This document shows, in pieces, positions 1-13,914 of a DNA stretch of 64,000 nt. This DNA comes from Hormiphora californensis (Eukaryota > Ctenophora > Tentaculata > Cydippida > Pleurobrachiidae): positions 2,024,529 to 2,088,528 of the forward strand of contig CM035352.1 in assembly GCA_020137815.1 (NCBI GenBank). Reading direction: 5' to 3'. The translations under genes and the position numbers were made by a program. The number at the start of each line of letters is the position of its first letter. Positions within the stretch are counted from its first letter, which is position 1. A model generated the notes under the pieces. That model did no database searches, was not told the origin of the DNA, and saw nothing but the letters and a program-made list of their open reading frames with translations.

Positions 1-429
1 GTGGGCTGCACAAATTTAACACGGTTGTTCGGCGCGCGCGAAAACGCGCATTTGATGAAAGTATGCTATTGTTTCCCTCAAAATCGACAGCGCGCTGGAA
101 CTTCTAGGGGCAATGGCATGGAAGTCTCGATCTCGACAATTCAATGCGGCAAACCTGCTTGAATTGTTCAGACTTTGCTGTTTGCGTGTCACTCGCACAA
201 TGAACAAGATCTTGTTCATGTTGATCTTGCAAGTTACTGATAAGCTGTCACTGGATAACAAAACATTGGCCTCACTCTATAATTCTCACGCGAGAACCGT
301 GGTCAGAGCACCGGCCTGACAGCTGATAAGAAGTTGCTAAGAGCAAGGGAAATAAGATAAAGAAAATGAAAGTTTCTTAGAAATAGAAAGTCACTTCACC
401 GTATATTTGTAACACGTGTTTTATTACAG

Positions 430-2384
<1,955 letters not shown>

Positions 2385-3516
2385 CTTTGCAATGATATGA
2401 CTCTTTGTATTATTGATTGGGATTTGATTGGGAGAGTTACCGAGACAAGAACAGTTTTTAGACCCTACGCGTGAACAAATTGAGCCAAAGAAACACACCA
2501 TGTTCAGTGACCTGTCATTGCTCCTCAACTAGTCATGCTAAAACTCTGTCTGGCTGTGGCACTCTGGCGGTGCCGACTCGATCTAAGCTTACTGTCAAAC
2601 TTCAAAGCTGTCAGAGCATTGGCCTGACCCTATTCTCATTTCTTTCAAATAAGGTTCAGAGCTGAGTGCACGAGAACTGTGGTCAGTCGAGAGCATTAGC
2701 CTGAATTGTTGAGTAAGGGGACAAGGGGTCAACAACGCCAGTGGCAGTGACTGTCAGAGAATCAAACCGGGGTCTGGCGCCGGCGGTGCCAGACAGTTAG
2801 AACTGTGATTCTATATGAATACTCTAAACAGTTTCAAACTTTTCAACAAATTAATTTGAGTTTGCCGTCATAATCGATCTGATAACTGGGTTAGCATCTA
2901 TTCTCTAATCTTTTAGATCGACCTGTTGAGCCAATTTTAACTTTACTTACGAGTGATATCTGTGAAGAGTTTGTTGTTGATTTGTCGTAGAAGGAATGAC
3001 ACTAGTTGCCCATCTGCATCGGGTCTGAACTCGACATTGCATAATCTTCCTGACCTCCAAATTTGAAGTCTCTATCTATCAGAGGTGGAGCTAGGGTCTG
3101 TGATGCATAGAAAAGGGCGGACAGTTTAAAAAAATTCAACTTCACAGTTTCACAGTAAAAAATATTTACACACTTTTATAAAATCAAAATGATATGGCGA
3201 AGAATGGCGCGCTTAGAAAGTTTTGCGCGTTCATATCCGCGCGCGAAGGCAACTTTTTATAAAAAAACTTTGTGAAATCGCGACCGGCGCGGTTGGGCGT
3301 TGGAATGCGCTGCAGCCCCTTGGAATGCGCTGCAGCCCCCTCATGCGCGCACCCCCGCAACGAGGGGACTGAAGGGAATGCCGCGCGCGCGTTTGGCCTG
3401 AGCTCAGGACGGGCCCGGCTGGGTCGAAGATAACTTTGCGAGCGAAAAAACGGCGGTGCTTATAACTTTGGCCCCTGAAGTCCGTTTGACTTGATTCTTT
3501 CACTAGCTGTTAGATC

Positions 3517-3577
3517 CTGTCTGGCGCCGCGACCCATCTGAGCGCAAATCAAATTGGGGTCTGGCGCCGCCAGACAG
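3517..3577. mobile_element. 61-bp hAT-like micro-MITE (GGCGCC family)
   Basis: Ends CTGTCTGGCGCCGC and GGCGCCGCCAGACAG are inverted copies. The element is flanked by a perfect 8-bp duplication GTTAGATC (3509-3516 and 3578-3585). The core contains the family signature GATCTGAGCGCA in variant form. Related copies: about 2770-2800, 32308-32380, 39603-39691, 40636-40709, 41583-41650 and 42840-42905. Confidence 0.85.
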
Positions 3578-3937
3578 GTTAGATCTGACAATTATCTACC
3601 TTGCTGTTTTTGAGAGAAGTAAATTGGATTTCAGGAGGCTGAGCAATAACCGTTCAAAGATGGGTTGTTTTCAAAAAGTGACGTCACAGATCCCTGCAGG
3701 GACACTTTGTTTCAAATTTGAATTAAAATCTCGAATTTTTTTATTTTACCGCACTCGATTTTGTGGAGTTTGGTTCATATCTCCTGTTCCTGATAAGATA
3801 GAGACCTGAAACTGGTTGCATTTTAAAGCTGTTATCTTCCTCTTTCCAACGCTACCAAAACGATTTCTGTACCTTATCTGGAACCGGAGATATGATTGTT
3901 TATGTATTCCCCCCCAGCGCGGTATTCCCTCCAGGCC

Positions 3938-4035
3938 CCTTATATTATATTATAAGGGGCCTGCAACGTATGCCAATGCAGCCCCCTCATGCAGGCCCCT
4001 TATATTATATTATAAGGGGCCTGCAACGTATGCCA
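3938..4035. repeat. Two copies of a stem-loop repeat
   Basis: The block AGGCCCCTTA - loop - TAAGGGGCCT followed by CTGCAACGTATGCCAA occurs twice about 55-60 bp apart. Each can fold into a 10-bp stem. Function unknown. Confidence 0.6.
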
Positions 4036-4487
4036 AGGCGGCGTTAAAATCTGGGTGTTACTGTTTCGTGAGTGCTGACAAACGGTTTTTTAGGGCTAGG
4101 GCTAACCGCTAAAGTAGGGTTATGGTTGGGGTTAGGACTTGACGTTTCCTACCAGATAAACTTTAAATTAGCCAAAACGGTTGAGTGGTTACTGGTTCGG
4201 CGGTTAGAGCTTATAGACAAACAAATGACCCAAATTAAACTGCATCAAAGGCATCTCACCTCATCACCAACGGCGCCATGGTAACAATCACCCATCAAAA
4301 TGCTGTAAGTTTGTCAGTCCGTACTGTTTGTTGTTTATAAAACGAACTATATAAAATTAGATACATTTAGAGGACCCTGGTTCAAAATAATTACTTATCA
4401 AGTCTCACTATCAGAACTTATTTCACAAACTTTCCGCTCACTAATTTACTCGCTCAACCAACAGTCAATATCAAATATAAATTGTTT

Positions 4488-7400
4488 CTATACATTGTCT
4501 CGAAATTGTTCATAAATCCTCCTGTCCAGTTCCCTCACATACCATTCTGTACTGTCGTCACCAGGATCACCACTGTCTGAAAATTGTATAGAATTAATAA
4601 TACACAATTAAAATACTTTCTTGAGCATACATTTTTTATAATTATTGTCTAAATTGACACCAGGAGGGTTTATAATTTCTTTATTTCATCTGATTTACCA
4701 TTTTTAGAGTCCTTGAAAAGGCGAGTTATGAGAATCCGAAGTGCTTTGTACAGGGAATAAATTGCATTTAGAGGCGCTAGGGGAACTACAAAGTGGTTCT
4801 CACTCTCCTTTATCAGCTGTAACATTGTTGGTTAGCCTTTCTTTATATAACCATGCAGTTATATGTAACAAGATCTTGTGAAATCTTTAATTAGGATACA
4901 ACTCTTTATCTAACCCGATGTATATTTTGTACCTTATAACATTGTATCTGCCAGAGTTGCTGACTTTCATCATAATCTGTTTCATAGGTTTTACTGAAGA
5001 TTGAGATAAGCAGATTGGTGAGGAGTACCACTGTTGTCAGGGAATATACGCCAAGAAGAATCCGGGCGGTGTATCTGAAAAATTTGTGAAATTCATAATC
5101 ACTGCTGTGCCACTGAACTAGTTACTGTGTGTGAATCACTGTGTCGCACTATGCAGCTCACTGAGTAGGGGTTTTATTTTAGAAAGTTTGACTTTCATCC
5201 TAAAAAATTTGACTTTTATCCTCAAAAATATAGTTTGAATTCTCAATAGTATAGTTTTAATCCTAAAAAGTATAGTTTTAATCCTAAAAAGTAAAGTTTT
5301 AATCCTAAAAAGTATAGTTTGAATCCTAAAACGTATAGTTTGAATCCTAAAACGTATAGTTTGAATCCTGAAACGTATTGTTTGAATCGTACTTGAATGC
5401 AATGCATTGTTTGCTACAAGTGTAGTCGGAGCAGTCAATTTTGTCTTCCTCTGAGTTTAGCGCTGATTCGTACTGACAAACTCCTTGTTCCACCTATAGA
5501 TTGAATTCGGTTGTCATCTCACAGTTTCGGATACAATATGAGTAGTGTTTTTTAGTACTAAGTAGATTGACAACTCAAAATATTATATCTTTGACAGTCT
5601 GTTTGTTGTTACTCACCCCAGCTTCAAAGTTGTCCAGATCGAGTTCTCCAAACATGTTGATATAGGGCCGTTTGATGACCTCCAGTGCTCCTGGGATACT
5701 GCTCCTTTTCGGCATTGGATGCACCAGGAACTCTGAATATGTGTGTGTCAGACAGATTATACCGTTGCTATGTAACCACTATACGTTGCTATGTAACCAC
5801 TATACGTTGCTATGTAACCACTATACGTTGCTTGGTAACCACTATACGTTGCTATGTCACCACTATACGTTGCTATGTAACCACTATACGTTGCTATGTA
5901 ATCACTATACGTTGCTATGTAACCACTATACGTTGCTATGTAATCAATATACGTTGCTATGTCACCACTATACGTTGCTATTACCTGAGATGATACCATA
6001 TCCGAACATTGCCAGTATCAGGAAAGAAACGAAGAACATCAAATTACCTACCTGCAGAAAAGAAAGTGATTGACTTGTTTCCAATCATATCAATTATCGG
6101 AGCAAAGGAATTCGTCACTTTTTGATTAGGGAAGACGAAAAAACAAGACCAATATATTATAACCTTACCATTTTCTTGATGGTTATGATTTTAGGCCCGA
6201 TTACTTCAAACATTTGAAGAAACAGTGTAAACCGGATGAAGAAACATATGTAGGACAGTGACACTGCAAGAAATTATCACTGTGTTAGAAATTAGATATT
6301 ATATGCACCGTCATCTTGTGTTGAGTTGAACAAAAATTCAAACTCTTGTGATACCCCAAACCAACCGCGATCTGCGTGCATCATCAAATGTGTATGGCAG
6401 ATTGTATGGGAGATGATGCTCACATATTATGATGTTAATTCTATTTATTTTACCTAAAGCTTTCCCGGCTAAAAACACTCCCTCCTCGGTGCCGTAGAAG
6501 AGTGCAAGGGGAGTGTAGAGTAGGAAAGTAGTAGATGAAACTAAATCCAGTTTGTTGTATGATGATGACACATACACTTTCAGTCTTGTCCAGAATGTTT
6601 TACATGACACCTAGAGATGATGGATTGTGTACTCCCCCCCCCCCTCTACACAATGTGCCGGGGTGGAGGGGTGTTTCGAAACTTTGTGTGATGATTGTAG
6701 CAGGTAGTAGATTGTACAAGGATGAGAATTATTGGAATGTATCTCATACCTGTTCTATATCCAGCTCCCCCAATAAAAAGGAAATGCACATGATGGCACA
6801 CACGCCAATAAGGATCGTTAACCGTTCCTTATCTGCTTCCCACGACACCCTGTCTGGTCCATCTATATCTTCTATGTAAGCTGATCTTATCCGGGTGTTA
6901 TCCAGGACCACCAGCGTCATCAGCAGCAGGAATACCAAATACGTTATCTGATATATGGGAATACCAAATACGTTATCTGATACATGGGAATACCAAATAC
7001 GTTATCTGATACATGGGAAGTTATCAGCAACCGACCGAAACAAGTAAACAACCAATCAGAACTCGTTATTTAGGTCACGTGACTGGTTATCAGCCAATCA
7101 GGGACCAGTATTGCCTGATTCGGTCGGTTCCTGGAAGTTATGGAATGCAGTGCTAAATACGGTAAACTGGTCGGTCTATAATAATTGTCGCTGTAGAACT
7201 AACCAATCTCAATTAGAAAGTGTTCTCCTTCCGGCTGGACAAAAAGACAACATATTAACTGTGAGGCTAATATACAATCGACCGATCCTTGGCCTTATCC
7301 CCATCACAACTATAAAGTTTATAGTATAAACCAGTATTAGCTAGCTCATTTCAGCTACACTTACCATTAAAACGAAGCATTTCGTTCGACAGGATGTCCA

Positions 7401-10400
7401 GAATGCCTTCCACTTTTCGCAGTATCCCTTCTTTTCCGTGGTAGTTGAAAGAAACACATCCAGCTCCTTTTTGACGCTGTTTTTCGTCACCTATAACGAG
7501 ATGATATTGTTTTGTTCAAACTCTTTTGAGACTTGCCTAGCTAGACTGTGTTTCGTGCGCCCCGCCCGCGAAATACAGTCTAGGATATTTGTATACCGTC
7601 CTATTCCGTGTACTGCACTGTGGGGACTCACGTGCGCGTGATGAGTGCTGAAATGAGTAAACTGCGCTCTCCCTCGTACTTTAATTACTGTCTCTCACTT
7701 TGATTGAGAGAGATAGCTGATCAGTGATCACATAGACGAGCTGATCACGTGACCAAGAGTGTACAAAAACACATAACCCTTCTTTACAAATGTAAAGGAG
7801 GGTTAGAACATAACAATTTGAGACAGGGTCGAGCCAGACAGCAGAGTTGATACATACTTGATAATTGTTATGTTCTAACCCTCCCTTTACATTTGTAAAG
7901 GGGCTCGCGAAAGGCAGTCTAGCTTGGCAACTTGATAACATGTATGTCAAGATGGAAATATCACAAAATTCTGTGACCAGCCCCAGAATCACTTCCAAAT
8001 TAAAAATGTGGCTATCAATTATTTTGTAGCTCTTACAAACTTGATCATCCTCGGAGTAAGAAGACCGAGAGTCAGAATTCCAAAGATAATCTGCCAATAA
8101 CTCGTGTGTATGTCAATCGCACCATTCCATTTGTTTTTGATGCAGTTGTATACATTGCTCTTCATAGATAACAAGCTGTAGCACTTCGTACCGTTGACCA
8201 TTGTCATTATCGACTGAAAGATAATCAACTTTTCGTGGATAAAATATTTTACGTCAAACTTGAAACTTGCTACTTCATTTTTATTTGATAAGGTTTACAT
8301 CGACGATCTAGTTTTAGACTTTGAAGTAAAAATCATACGTTCCAGGAAAAGTTTTTGTGCTGTAGGAATATCATGGGTCCAATGTCGTAATCAGTCTCCT
8401 TGTCCACCCAAACTGCAATCTCTAATAGCTCATTGCTGATATCACTATAGAAACGTATTACGAATTACGAGTGGCATAACGATATGATGATGAGTCATCA
8501 TATCAATCATTGTTTAAATGTTCTAACCCTCCTAGCCTTTAAATTTGTATTTCGTGGGCGGGGGGCGCGAAACACAGTCTAGCTAGTCAAATCAATCATT
8601 GGTTCATGTGTATCGAGAGAGGGTTGGTTACTATGTTACTACCTGATTTGGTTGCTATGTCACTACCTGATAATTTCATCCACTTCATTGCAATCAACTT
8701 TGCCTCCAGAACCCCTCTCTCTTATCTTGACTAAAGCTCCTAGTGCTAAGTAGCACTTTAGTAATCTATTGGGGCTGTGCTGCCTGATCACTTTAACCAG
8801 ATCCCAGTCATAATTGAAGCAGTTGAATATGTAGACTGCGTCCTCTAGAGACATGGCATAGTCACATGTACCGTGTCCCAGCATCTCGTTAAGTTCGTCG
8901 CTCAGTTTACTTTTGAGTGCTGGGATGTATGATACCTAAAATGCATAAAAATCTCAAAAACAGTCGAAAATTGGCACATTTTAATGGCAGATCTGTGATT
9001 GATAAACCCTACCAAAAACCTACCAAGTCGTTTTTTTGTTTCTCATTCATGGCCATCCATTTCCTCATTCTACCACATAGTTTCTCTGTAAATGGAGTCT
9101 GGGCTCGCGAGATAATGTAGTCAATTCGCTCGAGGTCACCAGGAAGATAAGGGTGGAGAACCAGGCTTTCATCGAATCCGCTTTTAAGGCAGAAATCTGA
9201 AGCATTTTTTTGTAACTAGTAAAAAAAGCATGTACCTCAGATCAGATTCATACTTCAGATCTCTTGAAATGTTTTTACCTAAAAGATCATAATGCCGGTA
9301 GAAGTGTATAAGGGATCCCAGTTTCTGCTGAACACCGGCCCCTTTCGTGGCAGCGATCACGTCCTCGCAACTGTCCTTTCCAGAGTGCTTTAGACCAAGC
9401 TGGAGGTTCAGGTGAAACTTGAGGTATTCAGGCCTCCTGCAAGGATTGGTTGAATACATGACTCACCCGGTTAGGCGTCCCAAACCCCAACCTATATTAC
9501 CCGTGCGCTAATTAGCTTTGAGAATCAAAATAGGCAGTGTTTTAAACCGCTTTGTACTAACCTAAAAAGCTTCTGCTCCTGTATATCAGTGATTCCTAGT
9601 TTTCGATTTTCCGTCAGGTGATCCCTCAAAAGTTCCTTTAACTCTAGAACTGTAATTGCTGGATCTTTCACCACCTTGAAGTGAGCCTGAAAATTGAACG
9701 AGTAATATCAATATGTATACGGTCTGGTGCTGCACCAGACTAGTGGTGCAGACCAGTATGGTCTACTCTACTTCGTGTTAAAATTTCACCGGGTACGCCA
9801 CGTGGTAGGTAAGAGCACAGCTGAATTTTAGTTGTTTGATACAAAACCTTGTCAATAATGAGGGTTTCATCGTCTGTCATCACAACTGTCGGGACCTCTG
9901 CATCCATCACCTCCTGAGGGATACCCTCACCAGATTTAACGAGGACAAAGTTGACAATGGGACACACGTGCAATGTGATCCCCTCTATCTGAGCTCTGTG
10001 TCCATCTGAAGAGAGAGAGGTAGAATTACTCAAGTTCAGCGGAGATTCAAACATTCCATCGTGCGTCGTGTAAATGTTCATTTTACTTGCACGGAGTGTT
10101 GATCTAAACTCCAGGAAGTTAATCATTGTTGGTCTTACCATTGTCAAAATGTTTAGCGAGGGACTGGGTAAAGGAGATAAAACTTGGAATATCGGGAGGC
10201 ACCTCAGGAAAAAGAACTGCCCGGGATTGTTGAATAAGAGACATGACTTTGAAATCTAGCTTTGGTGATCCCTTGTGAAGAGTCTGTAAAAAACATCATT
10301 TTGGTTACAATGATCCAGACAATATTTAGGAGTCTCAATATAATTAGATAAAAAGTCATTTCGTTACAAGATATTACGTGTGTGTAGTACTGTGTACTGT

Positions 10401-12393
10401 GTGTGTGATTTTCACCTTTTTTGTGGTAGGAGTCAACTCTTCCTTCTGCACATCGCTGAGGCTTTCCCAGGGTTTCACCACGACAATGTTTGACGCCACT
10501 GCACGGCTAGTTTTCTTCTTTCTCCGGCTCTTCAGATGAATCAAATGCTCGTCCACATAGTCAGGGTTGAGAAATGTCCAGGCGTTTACCTCATCGCAGA
10601 GCTCTAGCAAAGCCTTGGTCCGTCCGTGGGACTTTGGGTGGACGTCCCCTCCTAGTAGAATAATGTGTGATAAAACTCGCGATGAATCGAACATCTTCTA
10701 TCACTAGCGCACCCATTGGGTGCGCCTCAAGTAAGGGCTTTTTGATAACCCACCCCTTTCATCGTCAATAACATGGTTGCCATGGCAACTGAATTGGTAA
10801 CTCTGGGGACTGGCATGTTAAAAGTCATTCGAAAATAATAAAAAACTTCCACTGGAAGTTCCAAAAGTGTGGAACAGCTTTACAGCTTTGTGCACAAAGA
10901 GTATTTTATGAAGGAGCAGACTGTCGCTTAGATACCGCCTAACGAACGACTTCGACTTCGACGTGCAATTAGTAAACCAATTAGTAAACCAATTAGTAAA
11001 CCAAGCTAGTCTCGAGACTCTCAAACCATGGTAAGTAAACACAAACTCTAAATGACTAGCGCACCCATTGGGTGCGCCTCAAGTAAGGGCTTTTTGATAA
11101 CCCACCCGGCTTCGCCGGGTGGTTCTTTTTGCCCCTTTCAACGTCTATAAAACGGTTTCCATGGCAACTGAATTGGTAACTATGGGGACTGGCATGCTTA
11201 AAGTCATTTGAAAATATTAACAAACTTCCACTGGAAGTTCCAAAAGTGTGCATGACAGCTTTACAGCTTTGGGCACATAAAGTGTTTTATGAAGGAGCAC
11301 TGTCGCTTAGATACCGCTGAACGAACGGCCACCACTTCGACGTTCATCTCCAAATTATAATAGAGACTAGCGCACCCATTGGGTGCGCCTCAAGTAAGGG
11401 CTTTTTGATAACCCACCCGGCTTCGCCGGGTGGTTCTTTTCACCCCTTTCAACGTCAATAACACGGTTGCCATGGCAACTGAATTGGTAACTATGGAGAC
11501 TGGCATGTTAAAAGTCATTCGAAAATATTAACAAACTTCCACTGGAAGTTCCAAAAATGTAAATATCAGCTTCACAGCTTTGGCCACATAAAATGTTTTA
11601 TGAAGGAGCACTGTCGCGTAGAAACGCACTGAACGAACGACCATCACGCGACACCTCCAAATTATAATAGAGATTGTGTATCGATCCAGTTTTTCAAGAA
11701 TAAAATCGAATCATATCAAGTATCAATCGTTCTGATATATTGGAGATATTATCGTACTTGATCGTACCGAATATGTTGAAAATAAAGTTTGGTTTTCCAA
11801 GTTTCCACTTCTCACTAAGTAACTTTATCACCGGCTCTTCGAATCCTTGCTTCGTTGCAAATCGCACGTACTTTGGCCTGATATTGTGAAAACGTTGTAA
11901 ATATCGAAACGTATCCCGGTCCCCGCTAGGTCTAAGGACTAAGATTATGCCTACATAAATAGCTGGTTTAAATGATTTTTTTGGTCCTTTGAGACAATGA
12001 GACTAGCAAACCTTGAATTGGATGTAACGGCCCATTTTCGTTCAATGATTCCATAACAGGTACATGGTTGTAACGCCTCTCCCATTGATAGGTTGTTAGT
12101 TATGAAGTTGTCCGGTATATCATTATCTCTAATGTCTGGTTTTCCTCTTTCCGCCATCTCCATGTTGACCTGGTAGGACACAGATAATGTAGAATGTAGA
12201 TCTGAATACTTGTTATGCTCTAACCTTCCCTTTACATTTGTTTCACGGGCGGGGCAACTGAATACCAAAACTCTTGGTTTCCTCAAACTATGAGTGCCAA
12301 AACTCGTCCGATTTGGTTTTCTCCAACCCCCTTACTAACCTCTACTGCTGCAGGTGCTTGATCCGAGGACTGGACTGGAACATATCCAGACAT
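4488..12393 (-). CDS. TRPM-family cation channel
   Basis: Melastatin-type TRP channel of the plasma membrane. Exons, 5' to 3': 12340-12393 (ATG), 12012-12169, about 11697-11931, 10416-10694, 10139-10283, 9848-10005, 9562-9686, 9279-9436, 9024-9196, 8667-8935, 8339-8444, 8037-8213, 7365-7490, 6750-6947, 6454-6610, 6169-6263, 5985-6051, 5617-5732, 5393-5493, 4933-5074, 4699-4816, 4488-4576 (TAG). About 1,080 residues. Diagnostic pieces: LLSEKWKLGKPNFIFNI in the N-terminal melastatin region, NKWNGAIDIHTSYWQIIFGI before S1, SSSYNKLDLVSS before S3, EVIGPKIITIKKM after S4, LMFFVSFLILAMFGYGIIS as S5, RPYINMFGELDLD in the pore, and LTTVVLLTNLLISIFSKTYE as S6 with the TRP segment following. The tail after S6 is short, with no kinase or NUDT9 domain. 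All junctions keep frame except exon 3 to 4 across 10.7-11.7 kb, where an exon may be missed or the copy disrupted. One donor (9848) is a weak GTTTTG. Confidence 0.9.
5160..5392. repeat. Tandem repeat of about 20-21 bp beside a TRPM splice donor
   Basis: About ten diverged units of the type AATCCTAAAAAGTATAGTTT run from 5160 up to the donor of the TRPM exon 5393-5493. The long minus-strand ORF here is a product of the unit length and is not a gene. Confidence 0.8.
5757..5984. repeat. 21-bp tandem repeat, about 11 units, beside the TRPM S5 exon
   Basis: Units of CACTATACGTTGCTATGTAAC with a few substitutions lie in the intron between the S5 exon (5985-6051) and the pore exon (5617-5732), ending right at the S5 donor. 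Because 21 is a multiple of 3, ORFs open in several frames; none is a gene. There are no spacers, so it is not a CRISPR array. Confidence 0.9.
6931..7017. repeat. Triplicated 29-bp unit carrying the splice acceptor of TRPM exon S1
   Basis: Three head-to-tail copies (6931, 6960, 6989) of a 29-bp unit beginning AATACCAAATACGTTATCTG. On the minus strand each contains an AG acceptor followed by the first bases of the S1 exon. The innermost copy joins the coding frame. Confidence 0.9.
7025..7133. mobile_element. hAT-like MITE, copy 2 (CCAAT / E-box family)
   Basis: 109 bp, ends CAGCAACCGACCGA and TCGGTCGGTTCCTG, perfect 8-bp target duplication GAAGTTAT (7017-7024 and 7134-7141). It sits in a TRPM intron directly behind the triplicated acceptor. 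Confidence 0.9.
7545..7925. repeat. Fragments of a GTTCTAACCCTCCTTTACA repeat family
   Basis: Two inverted stretches with GTTATGTTCTAACCCTCC and TTTACATTTGTAAAGG near 7780-7905, and a CTAGACTGT / ACAGTCTAG pair near 7555-7575. Further fragments lie near 8520-8590, 12215-12250, 23118-23165, 31834-31880 and 36945-36995. Probably a dispersed MITE. Exact ends were not determined. Confidence 0.55.
10703..11690. repeat. Three tandem units each made of four short hairpins
   Basis: Units start at 10703, 11056 and 11367 and are about 310-350 bp long. Each contains in order GCGCACCCATTGGGTGCGC, CCACCCGGCTTCGCCGGGTGG-type (reduced in the first unit), GTTGCCATGGCAAC and ACTTCCACTGGAAGT, all self-complementary. 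They lie in a TRPM intron directly upstream of the exon ending at 10694. A diverged relative is at about 30538-30670. Not a tRNA by inspection. Confidence 0.8.
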
Positions 12394-12575
12394 TGTTTTT
12401 AAGTAGACTCAACAAGACAGCGGGCCAACAAAACAAACTATACAAATGTCGACTTGAAACAAAGTGAGATCATTAAAATTCATGAATTTGCAGAACACCT
12501 TTCAAGGATAGCTAACACCAAGTACAGAAAGGCTGCAGGAGGAAGGGTAGCGGTCAATGGAAATGTATACATGAC

Positions 12576-13914
12576 ACGGCGTGCCTGGTGAAATTTTAAC
12601 ACGACCTAGCATGCAACGGGAAACCACCACTTGTACGTGGTAGCTGAGGGTCTACAGAATGGCGCTACGGTGCGGGAAAAAAAAGTCCATGCCCTAAAAT
12701 CGTTTTTTTTACTTTTATTTGATTTGGGTCAAAATTGGCTATATTAAACGTGGTCCCGAAAAATCCATAATGACTTAGCACACGAAATATGTCACCCCTA
12801 CCTATTTTTGCACGTAGAATCGATTGCCGTTGAAGTCGAATCTCTAAAATGACTGTAAAATGGTCAAAAGTTGATTTTTTACCATTTTTTGGAGGTTTTT
12901 GGCCCCTAAACCATTGAAAACGTTGAGATAGGAATTTGAAACTAGTGCAATCGTTAAAATGGTCATTTTTCTACCAAGAACCAAGTTTTCGTGTATATCC
13001 GATTTATGGTTAGATTTGGGCAAATTGTTGAAATCTGCCAACTAGGAGAACCGTAACTTGATTTTCTTGTTTTTTGGATTTTGGCATTTTTGACAAACTT
13101 CTGATTGAAATGGTCAATCGGGACCATGCTTAAGTTGTTTATGGGACAATTTTCGACTAAAATCCAAGATTTCATACCAATCCAATAACAGATCGTTGAT
13201 TTATAGAAAATTTAAGTAGGCAAAACGGTCAAAATAAGCAAGAAAAGTTGTCATTTTGACCGTTTTGCCTACTTAAATTTTCTATAAATCAACGATCTGT
13301 TATTGGATTGGTATGAAATCTTGGATTTTAGTCGAAAATTGTCCCATAAACAACTTAAGCATGGTCCCGATTGACCATTTCAATCAGAAGTTTGTCAAAA
13401 ATGCCAAAATCCAAAAAACAAGAAAATCAAGTTACGGTTCTCCTAGTTGGCAGATTTCAACAATTTGCCCAAATCTAACCATAAATCGGATATACACGAA
13501 AACTTGGTTCTTGGTAGAAAAATGACCATTTTAACGATTGGCACTAGTTTCAAATTCCTATCTCAACGTTTTCAATGGTTTAGGGGCCAAAAACCTCCAA
13601 AAAATGGTAAAAAATCAACTTTTGACCATTTTACAGTCATTTTAGAGATTCGACTTCAACGGCAATCGATTCTACGTGCAAAAATAGGTAGGGGTGACAT
13701 ATTTCGTGTGCTAAGTCATTATGGATTTTTCGGGACCACGTTTAATATAGCCAATTTTGACCCAAATCAAATAAAAGTAAAAAAAACGATTTTAGGGCAT
13801 GGACTTTTTTTTCCCGCACCGTAGCGCCATTCTGTAGACCCTCAGCTACCACGTACAAGTGGTGGTTTCCCGTTGCATGCTAGGTCGTGTTAAAATTTCA
13901 CCAGGCACGCCGTG
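12576..13914. mobile_element. Giant hairpin element 1 (arms about 660 bp, loop about 17 bp)
   Basis: The arms 12576-13235 and 13253-13914 are near-perfect inverted copies meeting at a 17-bp loop. The same 70-residue ORF can be read outward in both arms (12963-13175 minus and 13313-13525 plus), which confirms the symmetry; it has no recognisable domain and is probably not a gene. Outer ends read CACGGCGTGCCTGGTG. A fragment of the outer end, GTTAAAATTTCACC, recurs near 9780. This is a foldback-type element or a long inverted duplication; a transcript would form a hairpin RNA of about 660 bp. Confidence 0.9.

Larger units (their letters stand above)
2385..4487. other. Convergent intergenic region filled with repeat debris
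   Basis: Lies between the SPTLC2 stop and the TRPM stop, so both genes end here and no promoter is required. It holds fragments of the GGCCAATGCTCTGAC family (about 2610-2705), the CTGTCTGGCGCCG family (2545-2800, 3517-3577), a CpG-rich patch with many GCGCGC motifs (about 3200-3500), and two copies of a short stem-loop at 3938-4035. I see no gene; the ORFs in it have no family features. Confidence 0.6.

Noticed and set aside
3231-3503. 90-codon minus ORF in the CpG-rich patch
   Set aside because: No start context, domain or splice partner; the patch looks like repeat remnant between two convergent gene ends.
4088-4135. Telomere-like TTAGGG / GGGTTAGG runs
   Set aside because: Only a few imperfect units (TTAGGGCTAGGG, GGGGTTAGG); no array and no chromosome-end context.
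5757-5984. CRISPR-like regular repeat
   Set aside because: Units are contiguous 21-mers without spacers, inside an intron of an animal gene.
12963-13525. Two identical 70-residue ORFs as a duplicated gene
   Set aside because: They are the same stretch in the two arms of a hairpin element, with AT-rich, domain-free content.
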